A stretch of 64,000 nucleotides of DNA from Tyto alba (Eukaryota; Chordata; Aves; Strigiformes; Tytonidae): positions 7,869,731-7,933,730 of the forward strand of contig NW_024881283.1 of NCBI RefSeq assembly GCF_018691265.1, read 5' to 3'. Made by a program: the position numbers and the translations under genes. Below, in pieces: positions 1 to 33,000 of the stretch; the first letter of the stretch is position 1; each line of letters opens with the position of its first letter. The notes under the pieces were generated by a model. It was not told the DNA's origin. It saw only the letters and a program-made list of their open reading frames with translations, and ran no database searches.

Positions 1-13684
<13,684 letters not shown>

Positions 13685-14765
13685 ATTATTCAGTTATGTC
13701 TCATTGAATTTAAAAGGAATTTAACTCCTTCAGATTCTTCTCAGTGCCCCTGCCCTAAAATTCAGGCTCATGTCTCTATTTTTATCTTAGTAATATTTTA
13801 GTATTTTTATTTTTGTAGTTGTTAGAAAACAATTTGTGTGTGTATGTACATACATGTGTGCACATGCATGTTCACCTTACAGAGGAACTCTTTCCTAGTA
13901 AATCTCTGTGGGAAATACCAGAGGATTCACATATGAGAACCAGGTTTTCAGTGGAGGTTTTTGTATTAAATCACTACATGTAACTTATTATCCTGTAGCT
14001 GACAAATGCTTGTGTGTGTGTATTATTAAACTTACATGCTTGGTGACACTTCAGCACTGTTGTCATATACATCCATCTTGAAATCAGTCGGCCTGTGTAT
14101 GTATGGGAAGTTAGGAATTTTCATAAGTACCATGCTAAATCAGGGCCTTGAAGTATGCACCTTTACAAACCTAAGCACCAGGGGAAGAACAGAAGGCACT
14201 GACATTTTCAAGGCTTGGTTCTTTACAGAGGAACACATTCAGCTGCCATATACGCACTGACACGCAGTGATACATTTACACAAGACGGTTGAGTAGAAGT
14301 CTACAGAGGGGGACTTGGATCCTTCCATCCTACTGGACACCTATATTCTTTACAATTAAAGAGATTTTTAGGTTTATCAGTTATGTTAGATTACTCTGGA
14401 TGTAGAAAAAGCTCTGGCCTCTCAACTGCTCTGAAGCCATAGCTACACCTCCAGCTTCTACCAGTAAAACTATGTCTGTGAGAGATAAAAAAGTGATTGT
14501 ATTCCTAATACAGCCATCTAGTTAAACACATTTATTAAGTGAAACAACATCCTACCTTGCTTTACAAACTAGTATAAACTGTCCTCACAATAGGAGTATT
14601 TTTCCCAGTTATTTCAGGGACACTGCTGTTCCAGTATCAATGTAAATGACAACAGCAATCTTCTACAGGATTGCCCATCATTTGACCAAAGGCAGTTACA
14701 TTTCAGACATTAGATTAAATCAAATATATATAATTTATATTATTAAAGTTCATATTAAAAAGTGA
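13685..14765 (+). other. MYOM3 3' UTR and downstream sequence
   Basis: This is non-coding sequence after the MYOM3 stop. It has no canonical AATAAA close to the stop, but ATTAAA variants lie at 13965-13970 and 14025-14030. Either could end the transcript 280-350 nt past the stop codon. Around 13836-13875 there is an alternating purine-pyrimidine TG/CA-rich tract that could adopt Z-form DNA. No other gene is seen. Confidence 0.5.
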
Positions 14766-14767
14766 GA

Positions 14768-15632
14768 GCTGGAAGGAGGGGACACTATGGAAATAGGGGA
14801 TGCCATTCAGAGGGACCTGGCAGGCTTACAGAGGTGGGCTTCTGTGAACCTCATGAAGTTCAAAAAGGTCAAGTGCAAGGTCCTGCCCATGGGTCAGGGC
14901 AATCCCAATCACAAATCCAGGCTGGGCAAGGAGTGGCTTGAGAGCAACCCTGTGGAAAAGGACCTGGGGATATTAGTGGATGGAAAACTGCCTGTGAGCC
15001 AGCACTGTGCGCTCGCAGCCCAGAAACCACCCGTGCCCTGGGCTGCAGCCAGAGCAGGGGGGGCAGCAGGGCCAGGGAGGGGATTCTCCCCCTCTGCTCC
15101 GCTCTGGGGAGACCCCCCTGCAGTGCTGGGGCCAGCTCGGGGGCCCCCAACAGCAGAAGGACACGGAGCTGCTCGAGCGGGGCCAGAGGAGTCCACAAAG
15201 ATGCTCGGGGGGCTGGAGCAGCTCCCCTGGGAGGCCAGGCTGAGAGAGTTGGGGGGGTTCAGCCTGGAGAAGAGAAGGCTCCGGGGAGACCTTCAAGTGG
15301 CCTCCCAGGGCTTAAAGGGAGGACAGGAGAGGTGGGGAGGGACTCTGGGTCAGGGGGTCGGGATAGGACAAGGGGTGATGGTTTTAAACTGAAAGAGGGG
15401 AGATTTAGATTAGATCTGAGGAAGAAATTCTTCCCTGTGAGGGTGCTGGCCCAGGGTGCCCAGAGCAGCTGTGGCTGCCCCCTCCCTGGAAGGGTTCAAG
15501 GCCAGGTTGGACAGGGCTGGGAGCCCCCTGGGCTGGGGGAAGGGGACCCTGCCTGGGGCAGGGGGTGGGACTGGATGGGCTTTAAGATCTCTTCCAACCC
15601 AAACCATTCTGTGAGTCTATGACTCTATAATC
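14768..15632 (+). mobile_element. CR1 LINE fragment, 3' end with ORF2 remnant
   Basis: The open frame from 14787 starts as a recognisable end of the CR1 ORF2 reverse transcriptase, with a LQRWASVNLMKF block followed by KVKCKVLPMGQGNP and GILVDGKL. It then shows the typical CR1 3' non-coding text: FSLEKRRLRGDL coding remnants, 'cttccaacccaaaccattct' and the terminal octamer-like repeats TGTGAGTCTATGACTCTATAA near 15610-15630. The element is 5'-truncated, as most CR1 copies are, and lies on the plus strand between MYOM3 and FABP10A. It is a dead fragment with no complete protein. Confidence 0.93.
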
Positions 15633-16730
15633 TCCAGCGAATGAAGAAAAGCAGGCCCTTCTGATGGCATCATTATTCTATGGTAAAACAGATTAATCGT
15701 GCCCTCAAATAACTCCAATATAAATATGTACTTTTTAGAGCCGTGTGTTACACCCCACACATTAATACAGCCTTATTCATTATCAGTACCTCATCCTTGC
15801 AACTCAGGTATCATCATATGTAAATGTAATTAAAAAACTGGCTCTGTGTGTGAATTTTCTTTAAAATTACAGGCTAAAAGAAAAAGTTGTTAATTTCTAA
15901 GAAAAAGTTCATCATTGGTTTTCTATTTAAATATAAAAATTACTGACCGGTATGGAGTAATAAAAGTTAACTTAGAAAGGTCACCTACCCCTGGGATACA
16001 GGCTCTATTTGAATTAAGCAATATAATTGCAAGACACATAATCTAATGAAAGTCTTCCAAAATCAACAGTCATGCTTGCACAGACAGCAAGGAATATCAC
16101 TCAATTGCTATAATGGGTGAGGAATTCTTGGTGCAATTGGTGAGAAGAGAAATAATACATCCTATTTACTTCTTTCATTTCACTCTCCAAGCAACATCCC
16201 ATGTTTTATTTTACCTTTAATCTTCTGTGTATGCAGTGATTATTAAAAAAAAATAATAAATAAACTGAATTTAATACAGATTTAGATGCACATTACTGAC
16301 ATCTACTGGATAAAGTCATAACTGACTGTCCCACTCCAACAGGATTTTCCCTATCCTCAAGCAATTGGAGGCCCACAATTTTGAAAGAAATAGCTGTGGA
16401 TTTTATTCCCACCATTTAAGGTTCAAGTGCTCATAGTAGAGAATATTGTGATAATTAGGAAGTTCCTGCTATAAGACAGTAATTGCCTCACAGCTATTGT
16501 AAATTATGCCATTTTATCTGAAGAATTCTGTCCAAATCACAGAACATGTATTAAACATAGAAGTTGTGAACAAAAAGAAAGCAAACTAATCTATGCAACA
16601 CTTTACAACAATTATGATTAATTATCCAAGTGCAGTAACCCACAATAAACATAACATCCCAAACCAGCTGGTCAAGGTAAGACTTTGGACAAGGCAGAAT
16701 GAACTAGAGGTTATGATCATTAAGAGCAAA
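15633..16730. other. intergenic, MYOM3/CR1 to FABP10A
   Basis: This AT-rich spacer between the CR1 tail and the FABP10A proximal promoter shows no gene-like open frame. A possible HNF4-type half site (CAAAGTC on the minus strand) lies at 16681-16687, about 200 bp before the FABP10A start codon; this is only a short match. Confidence 0.5.
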
Positions 16731-16757
16731 TAAATGATTAATAATTGCTACTTCACA

Positions 16758-16770
16758 GTTAATAATTAAC
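16758..16770 (+). promoter_or_regulatory. perfect HNF1 palindrome upstream of FABP10A
   Basis: GTTAATAATTAAC matches the HNF1 consensus GTTAATNATTAAC at every position. It sits 38 bp before a TATA-like box and 119 bp before the start codon. HNF1A/B are liver, kidney and gut homeodomain factors, which fits a gene known for hepatic expression. A much weaker AT-rich half match lies just upstream at 16737-16749. Confidence 0.75.
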
Positions 16771-16807
16771 CAGTCATCTCACAATTTGGACTGGCCCTTC
16801 CCTTTCC

Positions 16808-16814
16808 ATAAATA
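16808..16814 (+). promoter_or_regulatory. TATA-like box of FABP10A
   Basis: ATAAATA at 16808-16814 is placed 75 bp before the ATG. It would put the transcription start near 16840 and give a 5' UTR of about 50 nt, which is normal for fatty-acid binding protein genes. The start site itself is inferred. Confidence 0.6.
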
Positions 16815-16888
16815 GCATCTGAATGACCAGGGAGAGCCCTTGCTCTCCTGCTAGCATCACCACCCTAAACTGCATTATAATATCCATA

Positions 16889-19655
16889 ATGGCATTCAAT
16901 GGAACCTGGCAGGTCTATGCTCAAGAGAACTATGAAGCATTTCTAAAAGCTCTTGGTAAGTGTCTAGTTACTTTTGAAATAATTTGCTCAGATTGCATCA
17001 CACACCTTTCGTGACATCTTTTATTACTGTATTTCTATGTTTATTTTCTTTTGTTTGTATGACAAACTACCCCCTGATAGGGAAATCTGTTATGTCTAAT
17101 TTGGAAATGAAAAGAACATCATATAAATCAATGTAGAAAGGTTACAGATAACCCCCAAATCCCTATCTTAATATGAGTCCCTCATGAAAGAAAAGGTGTA
17201 TCAGAAATCACCTTGTTTTAATTAACACATAACTTTACAAACACATGTAACGAGAAACAATTTGTCAATGATGTGTACAGATTTCTAATGTGCTATTAGT
17301 AGAGCAGGCACTTTCTATAGCACTAGTGATCAACATGTGATATAGCTGTTTAGTAATCTGTAAGGAATAGATTTGATGGTTATGACTTAGTAGGTGCCTA
17401 CATTAATAAAAATGCACTCAACCTCTTGACAGTCTTGACAAAACATTCACACTGGGGCTTTAAAGAGTATGTAAAAGATATTCAGTAGAATAAAACTCAT
17501 TTACAGTTGAAAGCCTAGTCTGACAGTACGACATCTGACCCAATCTTTCTATTGTTAAAGATGATACTCTCAAATCATGTTAGAGACACCCTGATAAGAT
17601 AGTTTGAGGCTACTTGGGCTGCTGCAGCTCTGACTAGACAGACAACCCCCACCTCCAACCTCCCTGGGAAGAGGTGAGGGAGACAAAACAGAACACATAT
17701 GGTTTTTGTCATGGAGAAATGTCATCACATGGCAAGCCGTTACTGAAAGAAACTACACATTCTGACACGAGATTAATGAATATAATATCAAAATCTATAC
17801 AGACTAGGTGAAATGGAACAATATGCCCATAGAGAAGTGAGAAAATCAAAACAGAATTTTGCATATCTGGATATGCCTTTCTATTATTGGTTCATATCTT
17901 TTGCACCTTTATCAAAGAAAAGAATTTGCTATTTCATATCAACATACTACTTCATAACAGGAAAAGTCCTTTTTTGCCTTTTTTACAGCATTGCCAGATG
18001 ACATTATCAAAGTTGCCAAAGATATTAAGCCAATTGTTGAAATACAACAAAAAGGAGATGACTTTGTTGTGACATCAAAAACACCCAAGCAATCTGTAAC
18101 TAACTCGTTTACACTTGGAAAAGAGGCTGATATTACTACTATGAATGGCAACAAACTAAAGGTAATATATTTCAGGGATGGGTGCATCTCTTTATTGATC
18201 CTTATACTTCAGTTTCTGTGGACGAGTGAAACTTGTTTGTACCATTTCCATTAGCATGCACTTCTAACATGTCAACAAACAGAAATGTATCTTCTAAAAC
18301 TCCTATTAAAATGCTGTGGTCTCCAGTTTACTTTAGCAGATGTGATTATGAAACATCAGTATAATTTATTTTGCATTTATGTAGTCCTCTACTTATTCTA
18401 ATTGAATTCCAAAATCTAAAATTTTTTATAACTCAAATCTGCTTCAACAGTGTACCGTGAACATGGTAAATGGGAAGCTTGTGTGCAAATCAGAAAAATT
18501 CTCTCATGAGCAAGAAATTAAAGGAAGTGAAATGGTGGAGGTAAGTGTTAGAAAATAATGGCATATTAAGAAAAGTGCTTAAGGAAAAAAATGTTCTATG
18601 TTGATTAGTCCTTAGTGTAGACTCAATACCTTAAACAAATCATGGCCCCAAAATTACTACATTACTTGCAGAATTCCTTACAGCTTAAATCTGCAGATAC
18701 GGAATTTCAGTATTTCAAACTAACCAGTTAGTGGAAAATACTATTAGTATCTGTTATTATTCCTGTTTCTTATTAAAACCAACTGCCTTAGATGACTCTC
18801 ATTTAAACATTGCTCATATATTTAATGCACCCTGCTCAACAAATCTTTTTATTAATTACTACCCTGGGACCAACTCTAGGCACCGAAGTGCGAAGGGCTT
18901 TAGCTGCCGAGAATGTTGCAGAAAGACTCCTTATAAATTTCTCTAGATTACGATAGCAGTGTTTCCACCCTTAGCTTTATGCACAGCAATAAATCTGAAA
19001 AGAAAGTAAAGGCTGAGTCAAACTGGAAAAGTTACAATAAACTCATTCCACCTACAATTCTTCCAAGTGTTTTAGTTCTAAATAGGTAGGTACTGACAAA
19101 GAGCTTTTCTCTATAGACTTAAGCTCAGGCTCCTAATAAATGTCCGCTTGGGTAAAGACTACTACAAGAATGACAGCTAACTACACAAAAGTTATATAGT
19201 TTGGATATGCAATTTCCTAAGATCATTTTGAGTACCTCAAACTACTTTTTTAACATTATGGAAGCAAAATACCAGATAAAAGAACCCATTACCATTTGAT
19301 AGTGGATTTCTATTACAGGAAACATATCTTTCTGGTAGTGTCTATGATACCTCTTATAACAGTGATAAAATGTAGTCGATGATGGCATTTATATTTAGAT
19401 TTTCTATCTTCAGAACTGGTTCTGTGAAAAATATACTTTGGTATTAATGTTATAGAGATATTTACAGGCAGGTACTATACACGTGTTTTCTTGCGGAACA
19501 ATATAGATTTATACATGAATCACAGAAACTTCTAACTACTTAACTATAAACAGATTTCCTAAAGTCTAAATGAAAACCAAGTTATGCATATTTGCCTTCT
19601 ACAGACCATGACCGTCGGTGGAGTAACACTCGTCAGAAGAAGCAAGAGAGTTTAA
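16889..19655 (+). CDS. FABP10A: liver basic fatty acid / bile acid binding protein
   Basis: This is a small cytosolic beta-barrel carrier of bile acids and fatty acids in hepatocytes. Exons 16889-16955, 17989-18161, 18451-18540 and 19605-19655 join into 126 codons, the usual length, with the four-exon layout typical of all FABP genes. The protein opens [16 protein letters not shown] and ends [12 protein letters not shown], as in the avian liver basic FABP. The FABP signature G-T/x-W (residues 5-7) is present. Cysteines lie at 81 and 92 counting Met, which are Cys80 and Cys91 in mature numbering. A TATA-like box and an HNF1 site lie upstream, and AATAAA lies 39 nt after the stop. The gene sits between MYOM3 and SRSF10, where human has none. 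It is complete, with no frame damage. Confidence 0.96.
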
Positions 19656-19693
19656 AGCAGCTCACCTTCTTTGTGATATCCTTACAAACCTAA

Positions 19694-19699
19694 AATAAA
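19694..19699 (+). terminator. FABP10A polyadenylation signal
   Basis: A canonical AATAAA lies 39 nt after the FABP10A stop codon, giving a very short 3' UTR of about 60 nt, as is common for FABP messages. Confidence 0.75.
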
Positions 19700-19719
19700 G
19701 TGCAGTTTCCACAAGGTGT

Positions 19720-22640
19720 GATAGTTGTTATCTGAAAAAAAACCAGTACAGAGAATAATTATGATTCCTACTCTCCTTTATACATACATCACTTTCCATT
19801 ATTATAAGACTCTTTTCCCTGAGTACACTTACAGGTCCCTTCTATACTCAAAGTGACAGACAGAAGCCTGCCTCCCACACAAGCAAACTTGGACATTAAC
19901 TGGAACATTATGATTTAGCATAATAATCCTTGGGAGCGGATAAAAGTTGAAAGAAATGCTTCTTGATTTCTTACATACTCAGTGAACATACTCAGCTTCA
20001 GTTCCTTTGTCTAACAAAGTTTAGTCTTCTGCTAAAACCCTTTCTCTACAATCTAGCCAGCAAAGAACAATTAGACATTTGTTTAGCTGTTCTGTACCAT
20101 GAGTCTGTAACAGGAATAGAAACAGTAATATTTTAAAAGCTATAAAGTATTTAACAGTCATAAACAAAGTAATAATAGGAATGACTGCTCTTAAACTGAA
20201 GTACACAAGAGCACAATGAAACAAAAATGAGGCACTACAAGAGCAAAGGGAATGAAACATTCTTCCAATTTGCAACCTACTCCCAGTATCTGCTTGTCAC
20301 AGGTCAAGTTTATGAGGCTCAAGTAAACTAGACTGTTTATGTTCATATTATGTGTATCTACTGAAGTGTTAAATGGACAGGACCTATGGCTATAACCATT
20401 TCTCTGTTTACGGCTGATTAGATTCTACTACATTTGCAGTCCTGTTTCATACTTATATAAGACACTGCAGGCTTGTTAGAACTGGTCTTGGGTGTAAGAC
20501 TTCCATGAAAAAAGTTGCTGGGCTAATTATGTCATTTAAAATCCTCATGGGGACATTTTACTCCAATTAAGAGTGCTGAGTCTACATCTTCCTATGCTAG
20601 GAAAAGAGTGGGGAGGTTGTGTTTTAGTTAATAACACTTGCAAGGTGATATAAACAACCTGCAAAGTGTATTATTCTGGGGTAAGGGTGTCCTCTTGGAG
20701 AGTTCTACTTGCATAACAATGCAAGTATCATGTCCACTTTGCTTCCCAGGAAGTTCTAATCTTAAGTACACTTTTGCAGACTAAATTAAATTCCATGTGA
20801 GTTACACATAAATAAGATCAACAGAACAGAAATCAAGACACTGGTAAAACTCAGGGAGAACGCTGCTTTAAAGCACTGGTACTGCAAAAAGCCATATAAG
20901 AGCTTGAAACTCTTCTGTTTGGAAGTTGCTGGGTAACTGCTGCTAACTACACAATGAAACACCACAAAACAGAGCACAGTTTTCCAACAGTAAATTTGCA
21001 GAACGCTGCAAGTCTTCAATGACCAAATGCTGTATCAGTAAATTGTAGTATACAAAACAGGAGACACTTCAGGTTTATTTCTAAACTAACCCAGAAATCG
21101 TTCATTACTCTGAACACTACTCTTTTAAAACCTGTTACAAAACAACAATTACTTGCTTTGATACATTATGACATAAAATGGGAATAATGTTAAAGCAAAA
21201 TGCATATATATTTGTTTGCTTTTAGAAGAAACATGAAGGTCTTATTTTGGTTCAATAATGACTCCAATATTCCCAGCCCACTTGACATCATCTACCTTGC
21301 AAACTTGCTTCTTCCCTATTCAACCCCTTATCAAAGTTCAACAATACATGACAACTGGCATATAAACATGGTTTAAGTTACAGATTGTAGATACCACATA
21401 CTAAAAACACACTAATCCTATACAGAACTTAAACTGATGCTAAACCATTTTAATTTTAAAGCACAAAAAATTCTTAATACTTCACCTTACTTACTTCACA
21501 ATTGCAGTGATTTGTATTTCCAACAACTGTGCCAATCTTTTCGATCAAATGACAATATTCTTCTGCCACGGGACATCTCAGTTTTAGGTGAAACATTCAG
21601 TACAGTTCACTATATGAAGCAGTCAAAACCTGAAAGATTTTGATCAGATTGCAAACCTTGCCCCATTACCCAAAGTAACTGATCATTTCCGGATGACAAA
21701 CTCTTACGGATATGGATGGCAGCACCAGATTCACTCTTCCACAAAATCAAGTGAATTTTTCTGCAAAGGACTTCGTGAGAATATTTATAATCTTACTTGG
21801 ATCTTGTTCAAGACTGCTCATTTCCAATTTGAAATGCTCTGAAAGGGTATTCCTGGCAGCAAGTATTTCTATCCATCACCAGTGGTGATTCCATTGTTTT
21901 TCAGAATGTCTACAGAAGGAATTTTTCCTCCTGTCATGCACTCCCACCATTATTTCAGTCTCTAATGTGCTTTCTTGGCTTGATTTTCGTGTTCATGACT
22001 TGTGTAAGCAGTTCTGTAACAAACTCAACCTGATGCTAGCATACTTCATACAGAATGTTAATTGTAAATATTAAATGCAGAAAACATTGTCAGAGACCCC
22101 CCCATCTCTTTTCTGCAGAGTCCTGAACACAGAACACTGAGTATATAACCACCATCATTTTCTTTTTTTTTTTGGAAGAACATCACATATAGTTTACATA
22201 TATCTTGTATCACTGATGGAACTTCATCTGTCATTCAAAGCCTGTAGAAATCTCAGGCAATTCTGAGTGTGAGATTGTCAGGATATGAACAGCAGTGTCA
22301 ACCCACCAGAGTTTTCATTCATATTCAGCCATTAAAAAAAAAAAAAAAAAAGGAAAATCCACTGGAGACAGACATCAGGATTGCATCAACTTGTCCTCTC
22401 CCATCTGCAGTTCGCTGAAAATTCCTCACACCGGCAAAGATGCGGACACACTGCTTTACTGAACCCTTCATCAAATCACCATTCACTGTTCATTCACAGA
22501 TCTGCCAGTTATCTGCCTATATACCTGCTACTGAGTCATATATTAAGGTGTTAAATAATCTCTTTAACCACCTACTTTATCATTCCCATCACACAAATGG
22601 CACCAGTAATAAAGGGATGGCCCTCTACAAACAGCACTGT
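19720..22640. other. intergenic, FABP10A to SRSF10
   Basis: This is AT-rich spacer without a gene I can support. An 18-base poly-A tract lies at about 22334-22351. Short gene-like open stretches on the minus strand between 21240 and 22060 shift frame repeatedly and match nothing I recognise; they are listed under rejected items. Confidence 0.5.
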
Positions 22641-23260
22641 TCTACAACTGTCTGATGAAGACTCCTGGGACGCAACAACGCTGTCGGTGACGGTGCCGCA
22701 GAACAGTCATCCCTCGAGCCACGGGAAAAGGCCTCACGCAGCGAGCCCTACAGCCTCAACCCGGCTCTGCGGCAGCCGGTTGTGCTACCCAGGAACGACC
22801 CGTGGCGCCGAGCGGTGACTGCGTGTGGCAGGCGCCAACGCCCTCCCCTCACGGCGGGCAGCCACCCTCCATATTGCCCGCGCGCCCCTCCCTGTTTCGG
22901 CGGGAAACGCGCGCGGCCGTCGGGGCGGCGCAGGGCGCATGCGCCGGAAAGCGCTTCCCGCTCGGGCCGTGCGGCGGAGCCCGGGGCGCATGCGCAGTGA
23001 GGGCAGGGCCGGTTTTGGCGCCGGTGGCCTCCTTCCCCCCCTACCACCCGCCTTTCTCCGCTGTGTTTTCCCTCCTCGCGCGGAGCTCTCGCCGGAAGCC
23101 CCGCGGGAAGTCTCGCGAGAGGCGGCGGGCGGGCGGGCGGCGGCGCTGCGTGCAGCTCCGAGGGTCGCCTCAGCCGCTCGGCTCCCCGCAGCGCCCGGGC
23201 CCGGCCGCTCGCTCGCTCCCTTCCCCCGCGCTTCCCTCCCCTCCCCGCCCTGCTGCCGCC

Positions 23261-30033
<6,773 letters not shown>

Positions 30034-33000
30034 CAGTGTATCCATGTTGGTTTTAGGCATGTAAGATTCATTTACACACAGTTCAGTTTACTTAAATTAT
30101 CAGGAATATGATGTTGCAACAGTGCTAAAAAATATTTTCTTTGTCAGTTTTACCTGTAGCCGACAATGGTTAAAATTAAAACAGTGTTGAGAAGCCACTG
30201 AGAGAGAGAGAGAGAGAGAGAGAGAATGTCCACTTGGTTAAATGTCATGGGCAGCTACTGATTTGGTTGTGGTGTCTCTATGTATATTTTTGTAAAGATT
30301 TGCATTTTTAATGCTTAGATATTGGTGATGACTTGATTGATCGTAACTTGCAACATTGTCCTATTAAAAATGTCATACCCATAGAGGAATTGGTACCAGT
30401 TTGTGCTGAACAGTTAAACCAACTGTTTAACTTGTTCCGTAATGCTAAACTTTGTGATAAAACAGAAAACTGGACAGCTGTAGTGCAACACTGACTGCTG
30501 TGAAATGCAGACTGGCAATTTTGTTTCCATTGTTCAAAGGCAGGTTTCTGTGTTTTCCGTGCCCACTGACACAAGTAGGTTGATAAATGGAGCTCTATGG
30601 AGAGATATTTTTGAGATTTCTCTTTAACCCTGCCATCTGGAGAGATGGTACTAACCTTGCATGTTCTACATGGGGAGAGAGTTGGTCTTGGAAGCTCAGA
30701 GATTGTGCAGTGTTGTGACTTGTCAGGATAGAGGCTTCAGTGCTTTTTACCTGGCTGCTAGTACTAAATACGTGAGGGGAGAAAAAAACGTGGAAATGGA
30801 AAATTAAATTCAGATTTCAGCAGATGGCAGAGCAACTAAATATTAGGTTGTGTGTACATTTTATGCAGTTTTTGTATCTATTCTAAATTTTAGTGAGCAG
30901 TTAACCTTAAAATTGCTTAGTTTTCCTGCTGTTAGATACAAGTAGATTGTTTCAAGTTGTGTGTGTACAGTATATAAGAACTAAACTTTTATGCCAATGA
31001 CTCCTGTGGTTAGTTGGTGTATTCATAGGTATAAAACTGTAGCCATCTCTCTTCCTGAGTAACAAGGCTTGCTTTTTACACGTCAAAAAGTACTTGGTCA
31101 AGCAAGTCTGAATCACTTCTTCCTCAGAATGGATAGTGGCTTGGTTACAAGATTTCATTTTACTTAAGAGCAAATGTTTGAAGTTGGATATGAACAAGAG
31201 CTGCATCTCTAGCTATTTAGTTTATCACTAATACAGTATATTTAGTAAATAAATTGAATGTGAAAAATAACAAAACCAGTGTGTAATCATACCAGTATTT
31301 CTCTAGAAGGCAAGATACTTTGTTATGAAAATGGCTTTTGGCATTGTATTTTCTATTTACATTCAAAAGCCAGCATCAGACACCTAGTGTTCCTCGCTGT
31401 CTTATGTAGTAGCATATAAAGACATTGATTTCAAAAAGTTCCTTTTTAGAGAAATGTCTTAGGTTTTGGTTTTTGTGTTTTCAGCAGGGCCTTTAAAGAA
31501 ATGCAGATGTTTCTTAAATATTGGCAGTGGAACGTGCTTAGGGGGTTGATCCTAGAATCTTTGTACATTTGATAGTATTTCTAACTTTTTCTTTACTGTT
31601 TGCAGTTAATGTTCATGTTCTGCTATGCAATCATTTATATGCACGTTCCTTTAATTTTGTAGACTTTCCTGGATGTATAGTTTAAAAACAGCAAAAAGTC
31701 TATTTAAAACTGTAGCAGTAGCTTGCAGCTCTAGCAGAGGAAAGTTGTGGGATTAAACTTTGTATTTCCTTTCTTATAGAGGCTTCTAAAAAGGTATTTT
31801 TATATGTTCTTTTTAACAAATATTGTGTACTACCTTTAAAACATCAATGTTTTGATCAAAATAACTACAGACCCAGCTTATTTTCTGCTTGCTGTAAATT
31901 TAGCAAACATGCTGTAATAAAAAAAATGAAGGAAATACTGATCCACTGGAATTATTGTAGCTTTAGAATTTGACTCCAGAGCATGGTTAGGAATGCAGCT
32001 ATGCATCCCTTATGGAGTAAAATCCTTACTATGGTATTTCAGTAAAGTCAGGATTTTATCATTTAATGTCTGAACAAATATCATTTCACATTTTTAAGGG
32101 GTACTAGACTAAATAAGTATGATAAGCATGTGTTTTAGACTAATATATTGAAATTTATTTGCCATTAACTTTCATTGTTGCTGGGTGGACTGCCCTATGG
32201 TTGTAATTCAGATATTACTAGCCAGGTTATGAACTACTTAAAATCAACAATTGAAGATTCATATAGAAACAAATTTCTAGTATCACCATACCACCTTATA
32301 TTTGCCATATCAAAAATTGCACCAGCAGTGGTTCTCTAGGTGGTAAAACTTTGCCGATGACGTTCAGAAATCGAGCTGCCTCCTGGCACTTGTGGTATAT
32401 ACAACTGGTGGTTCTTAATGCCACTGAAGGAGAACAACTCTGAAAAGCACTTAATAGTGGTGATAAAATCCACTCTTACACTTCGTATGTTGAGCTGTGA
32501 TTACCCTGTAGCTTTCTGCTTGTAACGACAGAAAAAAAACACCCCTTTTTAGCCTTCTTAAATTAATGTAGTCTTCATGACTCAAATCCTGCTTAGAAGT
32601 GGTCCACCTGCCTGTGTCATGGGAAAGTGTGGTTTTGGTTTTGTTGGCAACCTGTGAGGGATTGCTGTAATTAATATTCTCATTAGTCCAGCCCAAATTA
32701 CAGCTGGATCGGTGGGGAGGAGGGTGGAAAACGTCTTTGTGTCCAGGCTGAGGTTCTAATTTGAGACTGCAGAGTAACAGTAACGATACCTTAACTTTTG
32801 TCAGCATGTCCTTATATTGTGTGCCTCAACATTGATGTATAGCAGAGTTTAAATTTTTTTTTTTGTTTTGAAAATCCAATTCATTGCAAGTATAATGTAG
32901 TATCTGACAGTTCTGATGGTTCTTTCTTTCTCTCCCAGAGGTAGGACTAAACTTTGACTTGACTTGTGTATATGAACAAGCCAGAAAAGCCGAACACAAA

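Noticed and set aside
21240..22060. Minus-strand stretches that look protein-like (for example a run ending VDDVKWAGNIGVIIEPK and one of about 40 residues near 21750-21880), suggesting a decayed processed pseudogene.
   Set aside because: The frame changes every 20-50 codons, no family could be named, and open runs of this size are expected by chance in AT-rich DNA. A translated search of this segment would decide.
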